Positions 1 to 6,333 of a stretch of DNA of 18,149 nucleotides are shown here, in pieces; within the stretch, counting starts at the first letter, position 1; every line of letters starts with the position of its first letter. The stretch comes from CAZNRY01 sp964575675. GTDB lineage: Bacteria; Eisenbacteria; RBG-16-71-46; CAIMUX01; VGJL01. Made by a program: the position numbers and the translations under genes. The stretch covers positions 1 to 18,149 of the forward strand of contig CAZNRY010000082.1 of assembly GCA_964575675.1 (NCBI GenBank), written 5' to 3'. A model generated the notes under the pieces. It saw only the letters and a list, made by a program, of their open reading frames with translations. It was not told where the DNA came from and did no database searches.

Positions 1-55
1 CGGTCTTGAAAACCGCAGGTCGAAAGACCCGTAGGTTCGAATCCTACTCCCTCCG
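1..55 (+). tRNA. tRNA-Ser(UGA), 3' part only
   Basis: The window opens inside the anticodon stem of a class II tRNA. The anticodon loop CTTGAAA (positions 5-11) reads TGA at 7-9, which decodes UCA-type serine codons. A long variable arm follows (GGTC-GAAA-GACC), then the T arm with GGTTCGAATCC, the 3' acceptor strand TCCCTCC (48-54) and discriminator G55. The long variable arm and discriminator G are typical of tRNA-Ser. No CCA follows G55. The 5' half lies outside the window. Confidence 0.93.
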
Positions 56-72
56 AGGCTCGGGCCTCCCGT

Positions 73-163
73 GGAGAGGTGGCCGAGTGGCTGAAGGCGG
101 CACATTGCTAATGTGTTGTGGGTCAAAAGCCCACCGGGAGTTCGAATCTCCCCCTCTCCGCCA
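73..163 (+). tRNA. tRNA-Ser(GCU), complete, CCA encoded
   Basis: This is a complete class II tRNA. The acceptor strand GGAGAGG (73-79) pairs with CCTCTCC (153-159), and the discriminator is G160, followed by an encoded CCA at 161-163. The anticodon GCT lies at 107-109 and reads AGC/AGU serine codons. The long variable arm pairs GTGGG with CCCAC, and the T loop TTCGAAT is canonical. It is 17 nt downstream of the tRNA-Ser(UGA) end, so the two are probably co-transcribed. Confidence 0.96.
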
Positions 164-175
164 CTGTTTCGGCGT

Positions 176-249
176 GCGCCCATAGCTCAATTGGATAGAG
201 TGTCTGACTACGGATCAGAAGGTTGGGGGTTCGACTCCTCCTGGGCGCA
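176..249 (+). tRNA. tRNA-Arg(ACG), complete
   Basis: The acceptor strand GCGCCCA (176-182) pairs with TGGGCGC (242-248), and the discriminator is A249. The D arm begins GCTC-AATTGGAT. The anticodon loop CTACGGA sits in a TCTGA/TCAGA stem, with anticodon ACG at 210-212. The T arm is GGGGG-TTCGACT-CCTCC. The next bases are CAC, so the CCA end is not encoded. A34 of this tRNA is the known substrate for conversion to inosine by TadA, which is encoded about 860 bp downstream. Confidence 0.96.
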
Positions 250-303
250 CACCCGTTCTCGCCGACTCGGCCCGCCTGCCCCGAGATCCACGGAGGCCAC
301 ACG

Positions 304-1059
304 ATGAGTCCATTCGTCCGAGCCGCCATCGCTCTCGCCTGTCTTCCCATGGCCCTCCTCGGCTGCAAGGCGACGACGCCGACGACGGTCCACACCGGGC
401 CCGACGCCGTCTTCATGGCCCCGATGTATCCATCCTTGAAGCTCGAGTCGCTCGCCTACCTGGGGACGGCCGCGATGGTGCCCGATCCGATCGGCGTGCC
501 TGCCGTCGATCAACTCCTTCGATCGTACCTGCAGGGCGGCCAGCAGAAGTTCTTCGTGATCGACGAGGCGTCGGCCCGCGCGCGTGCAACGCAGGCGGGG
601 GCGGAGGCGAATCTCGACAAGGCGATACGAACATGGAAGAACCAGCACAGCGTGGACCGATTTGTGCTGAAGGATCTGGGCGAGAAACTCGGCGTGGATG
701 GCTTCGTCTTTGGTGACTTGACCCACTGGCGGGAGGAAAGGGTCGACTGGACGAGCGAGGGAACATCCTTCACCGAAGTTGGCGTCTCGATCTCCATTTA
801 CGACAGCAAGAACGGAATCCTCGCATGGAAGGGCGAGAAGATGGAGCATCGCGAGTCCCAGCACTACCGGCATGGGACGGGGATCGGAACCGGCGTGTAC
901 AGCAGCGGCGGCGTCGAGCGGACCGAGCGCAGCGACAAGATCGTACCGTCCCCGCCCAAGGCGGAAGAAGTTGCCGAGAGCGTCGTGCAGCAGTTGATCG
1001 AGGGGCTCCCGGACCGTCCTCCAGTAAAGCCTGCGCAACCCGCGCAGACCGCGCCGTAG
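304..1059 (+). CDS. Putative lipoprotein, unknown function
   Basis: The 251-residue protein has a lipoprotein signal peptide. A short basic N terminus and hydrophobic stretch (residues 7-20) end in a lipobox-like LLGC with acceptor Cys21, so it is probably anchored in the outer or inner membrane. ATG 304 is preceded by GGAGG at 292-296 with a 7-nt spacer, which decides the start; the longer frame would run into tRNA-Arg. The central part (about 120-185) alternates predicted helix and strand around 'KLGVDGFVFGDLTHW' and 'SISIYDSKNGILAWKG'. That pattern recalls CsgG/LpoB/GNA1162-type lipoproteins, which assemble at the envelope, but this resemblance is only by eye. The C terminus is Pro/Ala rich. 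It lies between the tRNA cluster and tadA, 49 bp before tadA, and its role is not evident from context. Confidence 0.8.
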   Translation: MSPFVRAAIALACLPMALLGCKATTPTTVHTGPDAVFMAPMYPSLKLESLAYLGTAAMVPDPIGVPAVDQLLRSYLQGGQQKFFVIDEASARARATQAGAEANLDKAIRTWKNQHSVDRFVLKDLGEKLGVDGFVFGDLTHWREERVDWTSEGTSFTEVGVSISIYDSKNGILAWKGEKMEHRESQHYRHGTGIGTGVYSSGGVERTERSDKIVPSPPKAEEVAESVVQQLIEGLPDRPPVKPAQPAQTAP

Positions 1060-1108
1060 TCCCGCCCCGCGGCATCGAGATTTCATGGCCGAGCGGCGCA
1101 CCTAACCG

Positions 1109-1612
1109 ATGGAACTCGCGACCGTCCCCGAGCAGTGGATGCGCAGGGCGCTCCTCGAGGCGCGCCTCGCCGCCGAAGAGGGCGAGGTGCCCGTCGGCTG
1201 CGTTGTCGTTCACGAGGGACGCATCATCGGCCGCGGCCACAACCGCGTCGAGGCGCTGCAGGATCCGACGGCCCACGCCGAGATCCTCGCCCTGACGGCC
1301 GCCGCATCGACACTGGGTAGCTGGCGGCTCCCGGGCGCCGAGGTCTATGTGACCGTCGAGCCATGTCTCATGTGCGCCGGGGCGCTCCTCCTCGCCCGCA
1401 TCGATCGGGTTTGGTTCGGCTCCTCGGAACCGAAGTTCGGCGCGTGCGGGTCCCTGGTCGACGCGCCCAACCTCTCAGGCTTGAACCACCGGATGCAGGC
1501 GATCCCCGGAATCCTGGAGGTGGAATCGGCGGATCTGATGCGGGAGTTCTTCCGCCGAATGCGAACGGAGAAGGAGGCGGCCGGCCCGCGGCGTCAGGAG
1601 GAGGAGGAGTAG
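1109..1612 (+). CDS. tadA: tRNA-specific adenosine deaminase TadA
   Basis: A 167-residue cytidine/deoxycytidylate deaminase-fold enzyme that deaminates A34 to inosine in tRNA-Arg(ACG), letting one tRNA read CGU, CGC and CGA. The zinc site is complete: H56-A-E58, where His56 binds zinc and Glu58 is the proton shuttle, and P85-C-x-x-C with Cys86 and Cys89. Flanking motifs 'VPVGCVVVHEGRIIGRGHN' and 'FGACGSLVD' are typical of TadA rather than of riboflavin or free-nucleoside deaminases. The length is close to the family norm. The acidic EEEE tail is an odd low-complexity ending. The substrate tRNA gene lies upstream, with only the lipoprotein gene between them. Confidence 0.95.
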   Translation: MELATVPEQWMRRALLEARLAAEEGEVPVGCVVVHEGRIIGRGHNRVEALQDPTAHAEILALTAAASTLGSWRLPGAEVYVTVEPCLMCAGALLLARIDRVWFGSSEPKFGACGSLVDAPNLSGLNHRMQAIPGILEVESADLMREFFRRMRTEKEAAGPRRQEEEE

Positions 1613-1930
1613 CGCGACCTTGACGCGGAGTCCCGGCGCCCCGCGCACAATCGAGTTGAGTGCCCCTTGAGCGATGGGCCTCACTTTATTTATTGAAATC
1701 ACGCTATTTATTTCGCATCCCGCCAGAGTCCCCTATCTGCATCAGATGTCCGACCCTTGCTCCCGGGTCCAGCCGATGTGAATTGCCCCCCGCTTTGTGC
1801 CGATCCATTTGGAGGAGGAGCGGACTGACCGCGGGCGGTGGAGCCCGAGCGGCGAAATCGCATGGCGCCCGGCCAGCGAGAAGGCTCTTCCCCTGGAAGA
1901 AGTTCGTCCGACCGCAGAGGGGAGGCATCG
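1613..1930 (+). other. Intergenic region with AT-rich island, probable promoter region
   Basis: This 318-bp gap separates tadA from the PAS-protein start. I see no convincing gene in it. A short AT-rich island stands out against the GC-rich surroundings at about 1683-1713 and contains TATTTATT twice in direct orientation, at 1687-1694 and 1705-1712, 18 bp apart. A TTGAAA at 1693-1698 has no good -10 partner at standard spacing. The island could hold a promoter or regulator site for the PAS gene. No SRP RNA was recognised here, although ffs often lies near tadA in other bacteria. Confidence 0.4.
1921..1925 (+). promoter_or_regulatory. Ribosome binding site for the PAS protein
   Basis: GGAGG ends 5 nt before ATG 1931 and sets the start of the PAS protein. 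The upstream in-frame candidates GTG 1838 and ATG 1862 have no comparably placed Shine-Dalgarno sequence. Confidence 0.7.
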
Positions 1931-3871
1931 ATGGACCCGATGCAGGTGGCGGCACAGGCTTGCCTGGATGTGGCCGAGGTGATGCTCATCGCCCTCGACC
2001 CCGACGGGCGGATCAGTCTCATCAATCGGAAGGGATGCCAGATCCTCGGCTACTCGCAAGATGAACTGATCGGACGAAACTGGGTCGAGCTCTGCCTGCC
2101 CCCCGACGAGAGAGCGGCCGTGGCGTCCGTCTTCCGGAGAATCATGAGCGGCGAGATCCACCCCCACGAGTACCACGAGAATGCGATCCTCACGAGGGAC
2201 GGCCGGACGCGGACGATAGCCTGGCACAACAGCATACTCAAGGATGATGCCGGGCGGATTCTCGCCTCCTTCAGCTCAGGTGAGGACATCACCGAGCGGC
2301 GGGAGGTGGAAGAAGCGCTACGCATCAGCGAGGGGAAGTACCGCGCGCTCGCAGAGAACTCGGTCGACATCCCCTACCAGTTGGACACGATGGGAAATCT
2401 CACCTACGTGGGGCCCCAGGTCGAGCGTTATGGATTCGATTCACGGGATCTCGTCGACCATCACATGGGCGAGGTCCTCCACCCCGAGGACGAGGATCGG
2501 GCGGTCAGGGACTTAGCTGAAGTCGTGGCGGCCGGATCGGAATTCTGCGATCGCTACCGGATCATCGACAAGCATGGGCGGGTTGTTTGGATGGAGGCGA
2601 GCGGGCGGGGGCTTCGCGATGAGGCGGGTCGCGTCGGCGGGGTCACGGGCGTTCTGCGGGACATCACCGAACGGGTGCAGGTCGAGGAAGTCCTTCGCGA
2701 GAGCGAGGAGCGCTTCCGCAGGATCTTTGAGGATGGTCCGATCGGCATGACGATCGCCGGGTCCGATTTCCGGTTTCTCATGGCCAACGCGGCCTTCTGC
2801 CGGATGGTCGATCGCAGGGAAGAGGATCTCACCCTGCTCACCTTCAGGGAGATCACCCACCCCGACGACGTCGGGCACGATGCGGATGAGATTCAGAGCC
2901 TCCTGGCCGGCGCGACTCAGGCATACAACGTGGAGAAACGCTACCTCCGGCCGAGTGGAGAGATCGTGTGGGGCAAGTTGTCGCTTTCGATCTTCCGTGG
3001 CAAGGACGGGCAGTTCCTCCATTTTCTGGCGATCATCGCGGATATCACTGGGCGCAAGGCGGCAGAGCTGGCCGTCAAACAAAGCGAGGAACGCTACCGT
3101 CATCTCGTCGATTCCTCGAACGACTGGGTCTGGGAAGTCGACGCCACGGGGGTCTACACCTACGCAAGCCCGCGGGTCCGGGACGTGCTGGGGTACGAAC
3201 CCGAGGAGATCATCGGGAAGGATCCGTTCGATCTGATGCCTCCCGAGGAGGCCGAGCGCGTCGGCGGGATCTTCGCATCCATCGTGGCGGAACAGCGCGA
3301 GTTCCGGGGGCTCGAGAACACGAACATCCACAAGGACGGCCACCTCGTTGTTCTGGAGACGAATGGGGTGCCCTGGTTCGATGACGGGGGGCGTTTCGGC
3401 GGGTATCGGGGGATGGACCGGGACATCACCCAGCGCAAACGGACCGAGGAGTCGCTGCGATCGGCCCTGAACAGCCAGCGCCGGTTGGCCGGAATCGTCG
3501 AGGCTTCCGACGACGCCATATTCTGGGCCTCGATGGATGCCGTGATCCAGAGCTGGAATGCCGGTGCGGAGCGGATGCTCGGCTACACGGCCGAAGAGAT
3601 CGTCGGCCGGCCGGTCGCGGTGCTGATCCCTCCCGAGAACCAGCACATGATCGAGGACAACCGCCCGAGCCTCGAGAGCGGGCAGCCGATGGACATCCCC
3701 GAGACCGAGGTCGTCCGGAAGGACGGCCGGCGGATCGTTGTCGGTGTGAAGGGATACCCCGTGGTCGACTGCGACGAGCCGATCCTGGCCGTATTCATCC
3801 GAGAGATCGTCCGCGAGGATCGCCCCAATGGCGATCGCCTGACCGGATCAAGGCGAGATGTTTTCGCCTGA
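1931..3871 (+). CDS. Five-PAS-domain protein without recognisable output domain
   Basis: The 646-residue protein is built from five tandem PAS/PAC units at about 10-122, 136-247, 260-374, 387-502 and 518-626. The first four end in a D-I-T linker (GEDITERR, LRDITERV, IADITGRK, DRDITQRK) and helices such as 'LRESEERFRRIF' join them. PAS5 has the classic 'IQSWNAGAERMLGYTAEEIVGR'. No membrane segment, histidine kinase, GGDEF, EAL or HTH domain follows; the protein stops 20 residues after PAS5. PAS domains bind ligands or cofactors and mediate dimerisation, so this may be a cytoplasmic sensor acting through a partner. ATG 1931 is chosen because GGAGG (1921-1925) lies 5 nt upstream. The frame stays open to GTG 1838, but the 31 extra residues are basic, low complexity and lack a well placed ribosome site. 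Confidence 0.88.
   Translation: MDPMQVAAQACLDVAEVMLIALDPDGRISLINRKGCQILGYSQDELIGRNWVELCLPPDERAAVASVFRRIMSGEIHPHEYHENAILTRDGRTRTIAWHNSILKDDAGRILASFSSGEDITERREVEEALRISEGKYRALAENSVDIPYQLDTMGNLTYVGPQVERYGFDSRDLVDHHMGEVLHPEDEDRAVRDLAEVVAAGSEFCDRYRIIDKHGRVVWMEASGRGLRDEAGRVGGVTGVLRDITERVQVEEVLRESEERFRRIFEDGPIGMTIAGSDFRFLMANAAFCRMVDRREEDLTLLTFREITHPDDVGHDADEIQSLLAGATQAYNVEKRYLRPSGEIVWGKLSLSIFRGKDGQFLHFLAIIADITGRKAAELAVKQSEERYRHLVDSSNDWVWEVDATGVYTYASPRVRDVLGYEPEEIIGKDPFDLMPPEEAERVGGIFASIVAEQREFRGLENTNIHKDGHLVVLETNGVPWFDDGGRFGGYRGMDRDITQRKRTEESLRSALNSQRRLAGIVEASDDAIFWASMDAVIQSWNAGAERMLGYTAEEIVGRPVAVLIPPENQHMIEDNRPSLESGQPMDIPETEVVRKDGRRIVVGVKGYPVVDCDEPILAVFIREIVREDRPNGDRLTGSRRDVFA
3851..3869 (+). terminator. 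Possible weak terminator hairpin at the end of the PAS gene
   Basis: AGGCGA (3851-3856) and TCGCCT (3864-3869) form a perfect 6-bp stem with a 7-nt loop overlapping the stop codon. There is no T tract behind it, so intrinsic termination is doubtful. Confidence 0.2.
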
Positions 3872-4004
3872 TTCGCGGTAGCTCGCCGGATCGGGGCAAG
3901 GGTCGCTGGGATTTCCGCGCATCGGTCCGACCGCATCTCCCCCAGTTTCATCGATCGGCTACAATGACTCCAGTCCGGCCGCGTGGACGGAAGGAGTCCC
4001 GCCC

Positions 4005-4070
4005 ATGAAGTCAAACCAACCAGGTAGGAGAATGCACCGTGCCAAAGCCCTCGGCCGCCGGACGACGTGA
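4005..4070 (+). CDS. Possible 21-codon leader ORF overlapping the VKOR gene start
   Basis: ATG 4005 is preceded by GGAAGGAG (3989-3996) with an 8-nt spacer, the strongest ribosome site in this area. The frame encodes a very basic 21-residue peptide (start MKSNQPGRR) and stops at TGA 4068-4070, 32 nt inside the VKOR-DsbA gene in another frame. It could be a leader peptide that couples translation to the downstream gene, or a chance ORF. A sequencing frameshift that hides the true N terminus of the VKOR protein is also possible. Confidence 0.25.
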   Translation: MKSNQPGRRMHRAKALGRRTT

Positions 4071-5970
4071 AGCGAAGGTGCCCGGTCCGTCAGCCGAAAC
4101 GTGCGTCTCGGAGGGGACGCGTTGGGGAATCGCGGCTCTTCTCATCGCGGCGATCATGCTGTCGGCGCCTCTCGTGGCTGAGCATTTCGGGGGAAGGTTG
4201 CCCGGGTGCGGCCCCAAGAGCGGCTGCGAGTCACTGGAAGCGACCCCCTTTGGGAGAATCCCTGGGATTGGGTGGCCCGTCTCCTTCTTCGGCCTGGCCT
4301 ACTTTGCCGCGCTTTTGGCCGGGTGGATCGCCTCCCGCCGCGCGGTTCCCGGCATCGGGCGGTGGGTGCTGCGCCTTGGGGCCTGCGGATCGCTCCTCTT
4401 CATTGCCGCCATGGTGGTTTACCGGAAACTCTGCCCCTACTGCGCGGGTATACACGGGGTCAACCTCGCCGTGCTGGTCGTTCTGGAGCTTGAAACCCGC
4501 CGGGCGGCGCGGCGGGGCGCTCGAGGAGGAAATCGGATGACGCGGAGTTCGATCGGCAGAATCGCGGGCCCGGCCGCGGGCGCCTTCCTGGCCGTCACCA
4601 TCGTTCTTGGGATCGCCAACGCCCGTTTCGAGGAGAAGAAGGCAGCCCTCGCGGAGGGCGACCGGCAGGCTTCTACCCAGAAGATCCTCGCCCAGGCAGA
4701 AGTCGCCGAGTCCAATCGCGCCGTCGATCGATGGGGGAGCTCGGGCTTCACGGGCCGATACCGGTTGGGGCCCGAGACGAGTCCTATCCGCGTCGTCATG
4801 CTGACCGACTATCAGTGTCCCGATTGCAAGCGCGTCGAGGGCGAGATCATGGAGACTCTCGCCCTGCGGAAGGACGTTTCGCTATCGGTCATGCACTTTC
4901 CGTTCTGTGCGGAGGCGGCGCCGGGTGTGAAGTGCAATCCCTACGTCACATCGACCCTCCATCCCAATTCATGCTGGGCGGCGAGGGCGGCCGAGGCCGC
5001 GGGCATTCTCGCCGGCGACGATGGCTTCTGGAAGATGCACCGTTGGCTCTTCAGCAGGGGGGGATCCTTCACCGACGCCGAGCTCAAGTCCGGCCTCGCG
5101 GAGCTGGGTTTCTCGCCCGAGTCGTTCATCCCCGTCATGACCGGGGCCGAGACGCTGAAGCGCGTCCAGGCCGACTGCGGCGAGGGGGAAGCGCTGGGAA
5201 TCTTCTACAGTCCGATGATCTTCGTCAACGGCGTCGAGTTCAAAGGCTGGCAGATTGCGGGGGCCCTTCGTCGGACGATCGAGGAGGTGGCGGCCAAGAA
5301 TCCGCCGCCCCTCACCGCCGGGGCGGACCGGCCCGTACTTGCCGCGCAGAGGTTCATCGACGACTGGCGGGAGCAGCCGGTCCGTACGACCCTCGCCAGG
5401 CCTCGCGCATGGTCGACCGGCGCCGCGTCGGGCTCGGGCGGATCGCGTGCCGTCGACGTCGTTCTATTCGGCGATTACCAGGAGCCGTACACCGCGGAGA
5501 TGGACGTGGCGATTCGCGAATCGATGCGGGGAAAGGGTAACGTTCGCTATACGTTCCGGCATTTCCCGATCGATCCGACCTGCAATCCGACCCTTCCGCC
5601 CAACGTGCGGAAGGAGGCGATCCACCCGAAGGCCGGTCAGGCCGCGAAGGCGGCCGAAGCTGCGGGATCGATCGGCGGGGCCGCTGGATTCTGGAAGATG
5701 CACGACTGGCTCATGAGAAACCTCGAGACGTTCAGCGACGAATCGTTGCGCGCCGCGGCCGGCAAGATGGGAATCGATGCAGACGCACTCTTCGCCGCGA
5801 TGAAAAGACCTGAGATCACCGCTCCGATCTTCGAGGACGAGAGGGCGGCCCAGCAGCTCGGGCTCAATGCCGTCCCGATGGTCTTCGTGAACGGCAGGTG
5901 GGTCCCGCGAGCGATGCGCGGGGACGAGAACATCGTGCTACGCATCATCGAGGAGGCGGGGAAGCCGTAG
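4039..5970 (+). CDS. VKOR-DsbA-DsbA-like membrane fusion protein
   Basis: The 643-residue protein fuses a vitamin K epoxide reductase (VKOR) domain to two thioredoxin-fold DsbA-like domains. VKOR re-oxidises a DsbA partner using quinone to make disulfides outside the membrane. The VKOR part (about 27-155) has hydrophobic helices, the loop Cys pair C57/C63 (CGPKSGC), 'GIGWPVSFFG' and the redox motif C132-P-Y-C135. A further membrane segment (about 174-194) leads to DsbA-like domain 1 (about 236-420) with active site C260-P-D-C263, cis-Pro 'YSPMIFVNG' and extra cysteines 290, 299, 312 and 380. Domain 2 (about 470-643) repeats the fold ('FWKMHDWL', 'AVPMVFVNG'), but at the active site 'DYQCPDC' has become 'DYQEPYT'. 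GTG 4039 follows TAGGAG (4025-4030) at 8 nt. It stands alone and may serve general periplasmic disulfide formation. Confidence 0.9.
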   Translation: MPKPSAAGRREAKVPGPSAETCVSEGTRWGIAALLIAAIMLSAPLVAEHFGGRLPGCGPKSGCESLEATPFGRIPGIGWPVSFFGLAYFAALLAGWIASRRAVPGIGRWVLRLGACGSLLFIAAMVVYRKLCPYCAGIHGVNLAVLVVLELETRRAARRGARGGNRMTRSSIGRIAGPAAGAFLAVTIVLGIANARFEEKKAALAEGDRQASTQKILAQAEVAESNRAVDRWGSSGFTGRYRLGPETSPIRVVMLTDYQCPDCKRVEGEIMETLALRKDVSLSVMHFPFCAEAAPGVKCNPYVTSTLHPNSCWAARAAEAAGILAGDDGFWKMHRWLFSRGGSFTDAELKSGLAELGFSPESFIPVMTGAETLKRVQADCGEGEALGIFYSPMIFVNGVEFKGWQIAGALRRTIEEVAAKNPPPLTAGADRPVLAAQRFIDDWREQPVRTTLARPRAWSTGAASGSGGSRAVDVVLFGDYQEPYTAEMDVAIRESMRGKGNVRYTFRHFPIDPTCNPTLPPNVRKEAIHPKAGQAAKAAEAAGSIGGAAGFWKMHDWLMRNLETFSDESLRAAAGKMGIDADALFAAMKRPEITAPIFEDERAAQQLGLNAVPMVFVNGRWVPRAMRGDENIVLRIIEEAGKP

Positions 5971-6333
5971 CGGCCGGCGCAGAAACCGACTCAGATCTCG
6001 ATCAAGCGGTAGGTGCGGCTTCCGAGGCCCAGGCTTTCGGCGTACTCGAGCTGTCGTTCTTTCCCCAAAAGCTGGCGAGATCCGCGCGATCGATCAACCG
6101 GGCCACTGCATCCGGCCAGCTCGATGGACAAGCGTCCGGGACGCGGCGAAGGAGGACGGTGCTCGGTTCAGCCATCTCCGGAGGCTATTGAAGACCCGGG
6201 CGGTGCGTCAAGCGGGGGCGGTTTCAAGACAGAGCGGTGCGCCCGCGGCAGGCTTCGCCCGCCCGCGGTTGCAGACCTGGCGGGCGAGGCTATCATGGAC
6301 GGTGGTCCAGCGAACCAAAGGGGGGCGCGCAAG
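5971..6333. other. 363-bp gap between VKOR gene and nitroreductase gene
   Basis: No plus-strand gene is supported here. The frame upstream of the nitroreductase start is open but its translation is Arg/Gly rich without motifs. On the minus strand the left half contains the apparent broken short gene described separately. The right half, about 6180-6333, presumably holds the promoter and leader of the nitroreductase gene, but I could not identify -35/-10 boxes. Confidence 0.5.
5991..6175 (-). pseudogene. Apparent frameshifted short minus-strand coding remnant
   Basis: Two minus-strand frames look coding in succession. One starts at ATG 6175 and reads protein-like to about 6075 ('SSWPDAVARLIDRADLA'), then continues as low-quality sequence to a stop at 6002. 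The overlapping frame picks up at about 6074 with 'ERQLEYAESLGLGSRTYRL' and ends at TGA 5991-5993. Joining them by a single-base shift near a TTTT run (about 6069-6074) gives a coherent protein of about 61 residues. The C-terminal pattern loosely recalls the last helices of group 1 glycosyltransferases, but I do not claim a family. ATG 6175 lacks a properly spaced ribosome site. It may be a gene relic, a genuine small gene with an assembly error, or a coincidence. Confidence 0.3.

Noticed and set aside
1613..1930. A small SRP RNA (ffs) after tadA
   Set aside because: ffs often lies near tadA, but I found no GNAR tetraloop helix with the conserved internal loops here.
2513..3646. Minus-strand frame of 377 codons opposite the PAS protein
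   Set aside because: It mirrors PAS codons in the antisense frame and has no domain or ribosome site of its own.
3872..4038. A histidine kinase domain lost by frameshift behind the PAS domains
   Set aside because: No H-box, N-box or G-box could be read in any frame of this short gap, and the next gene is unrelated.
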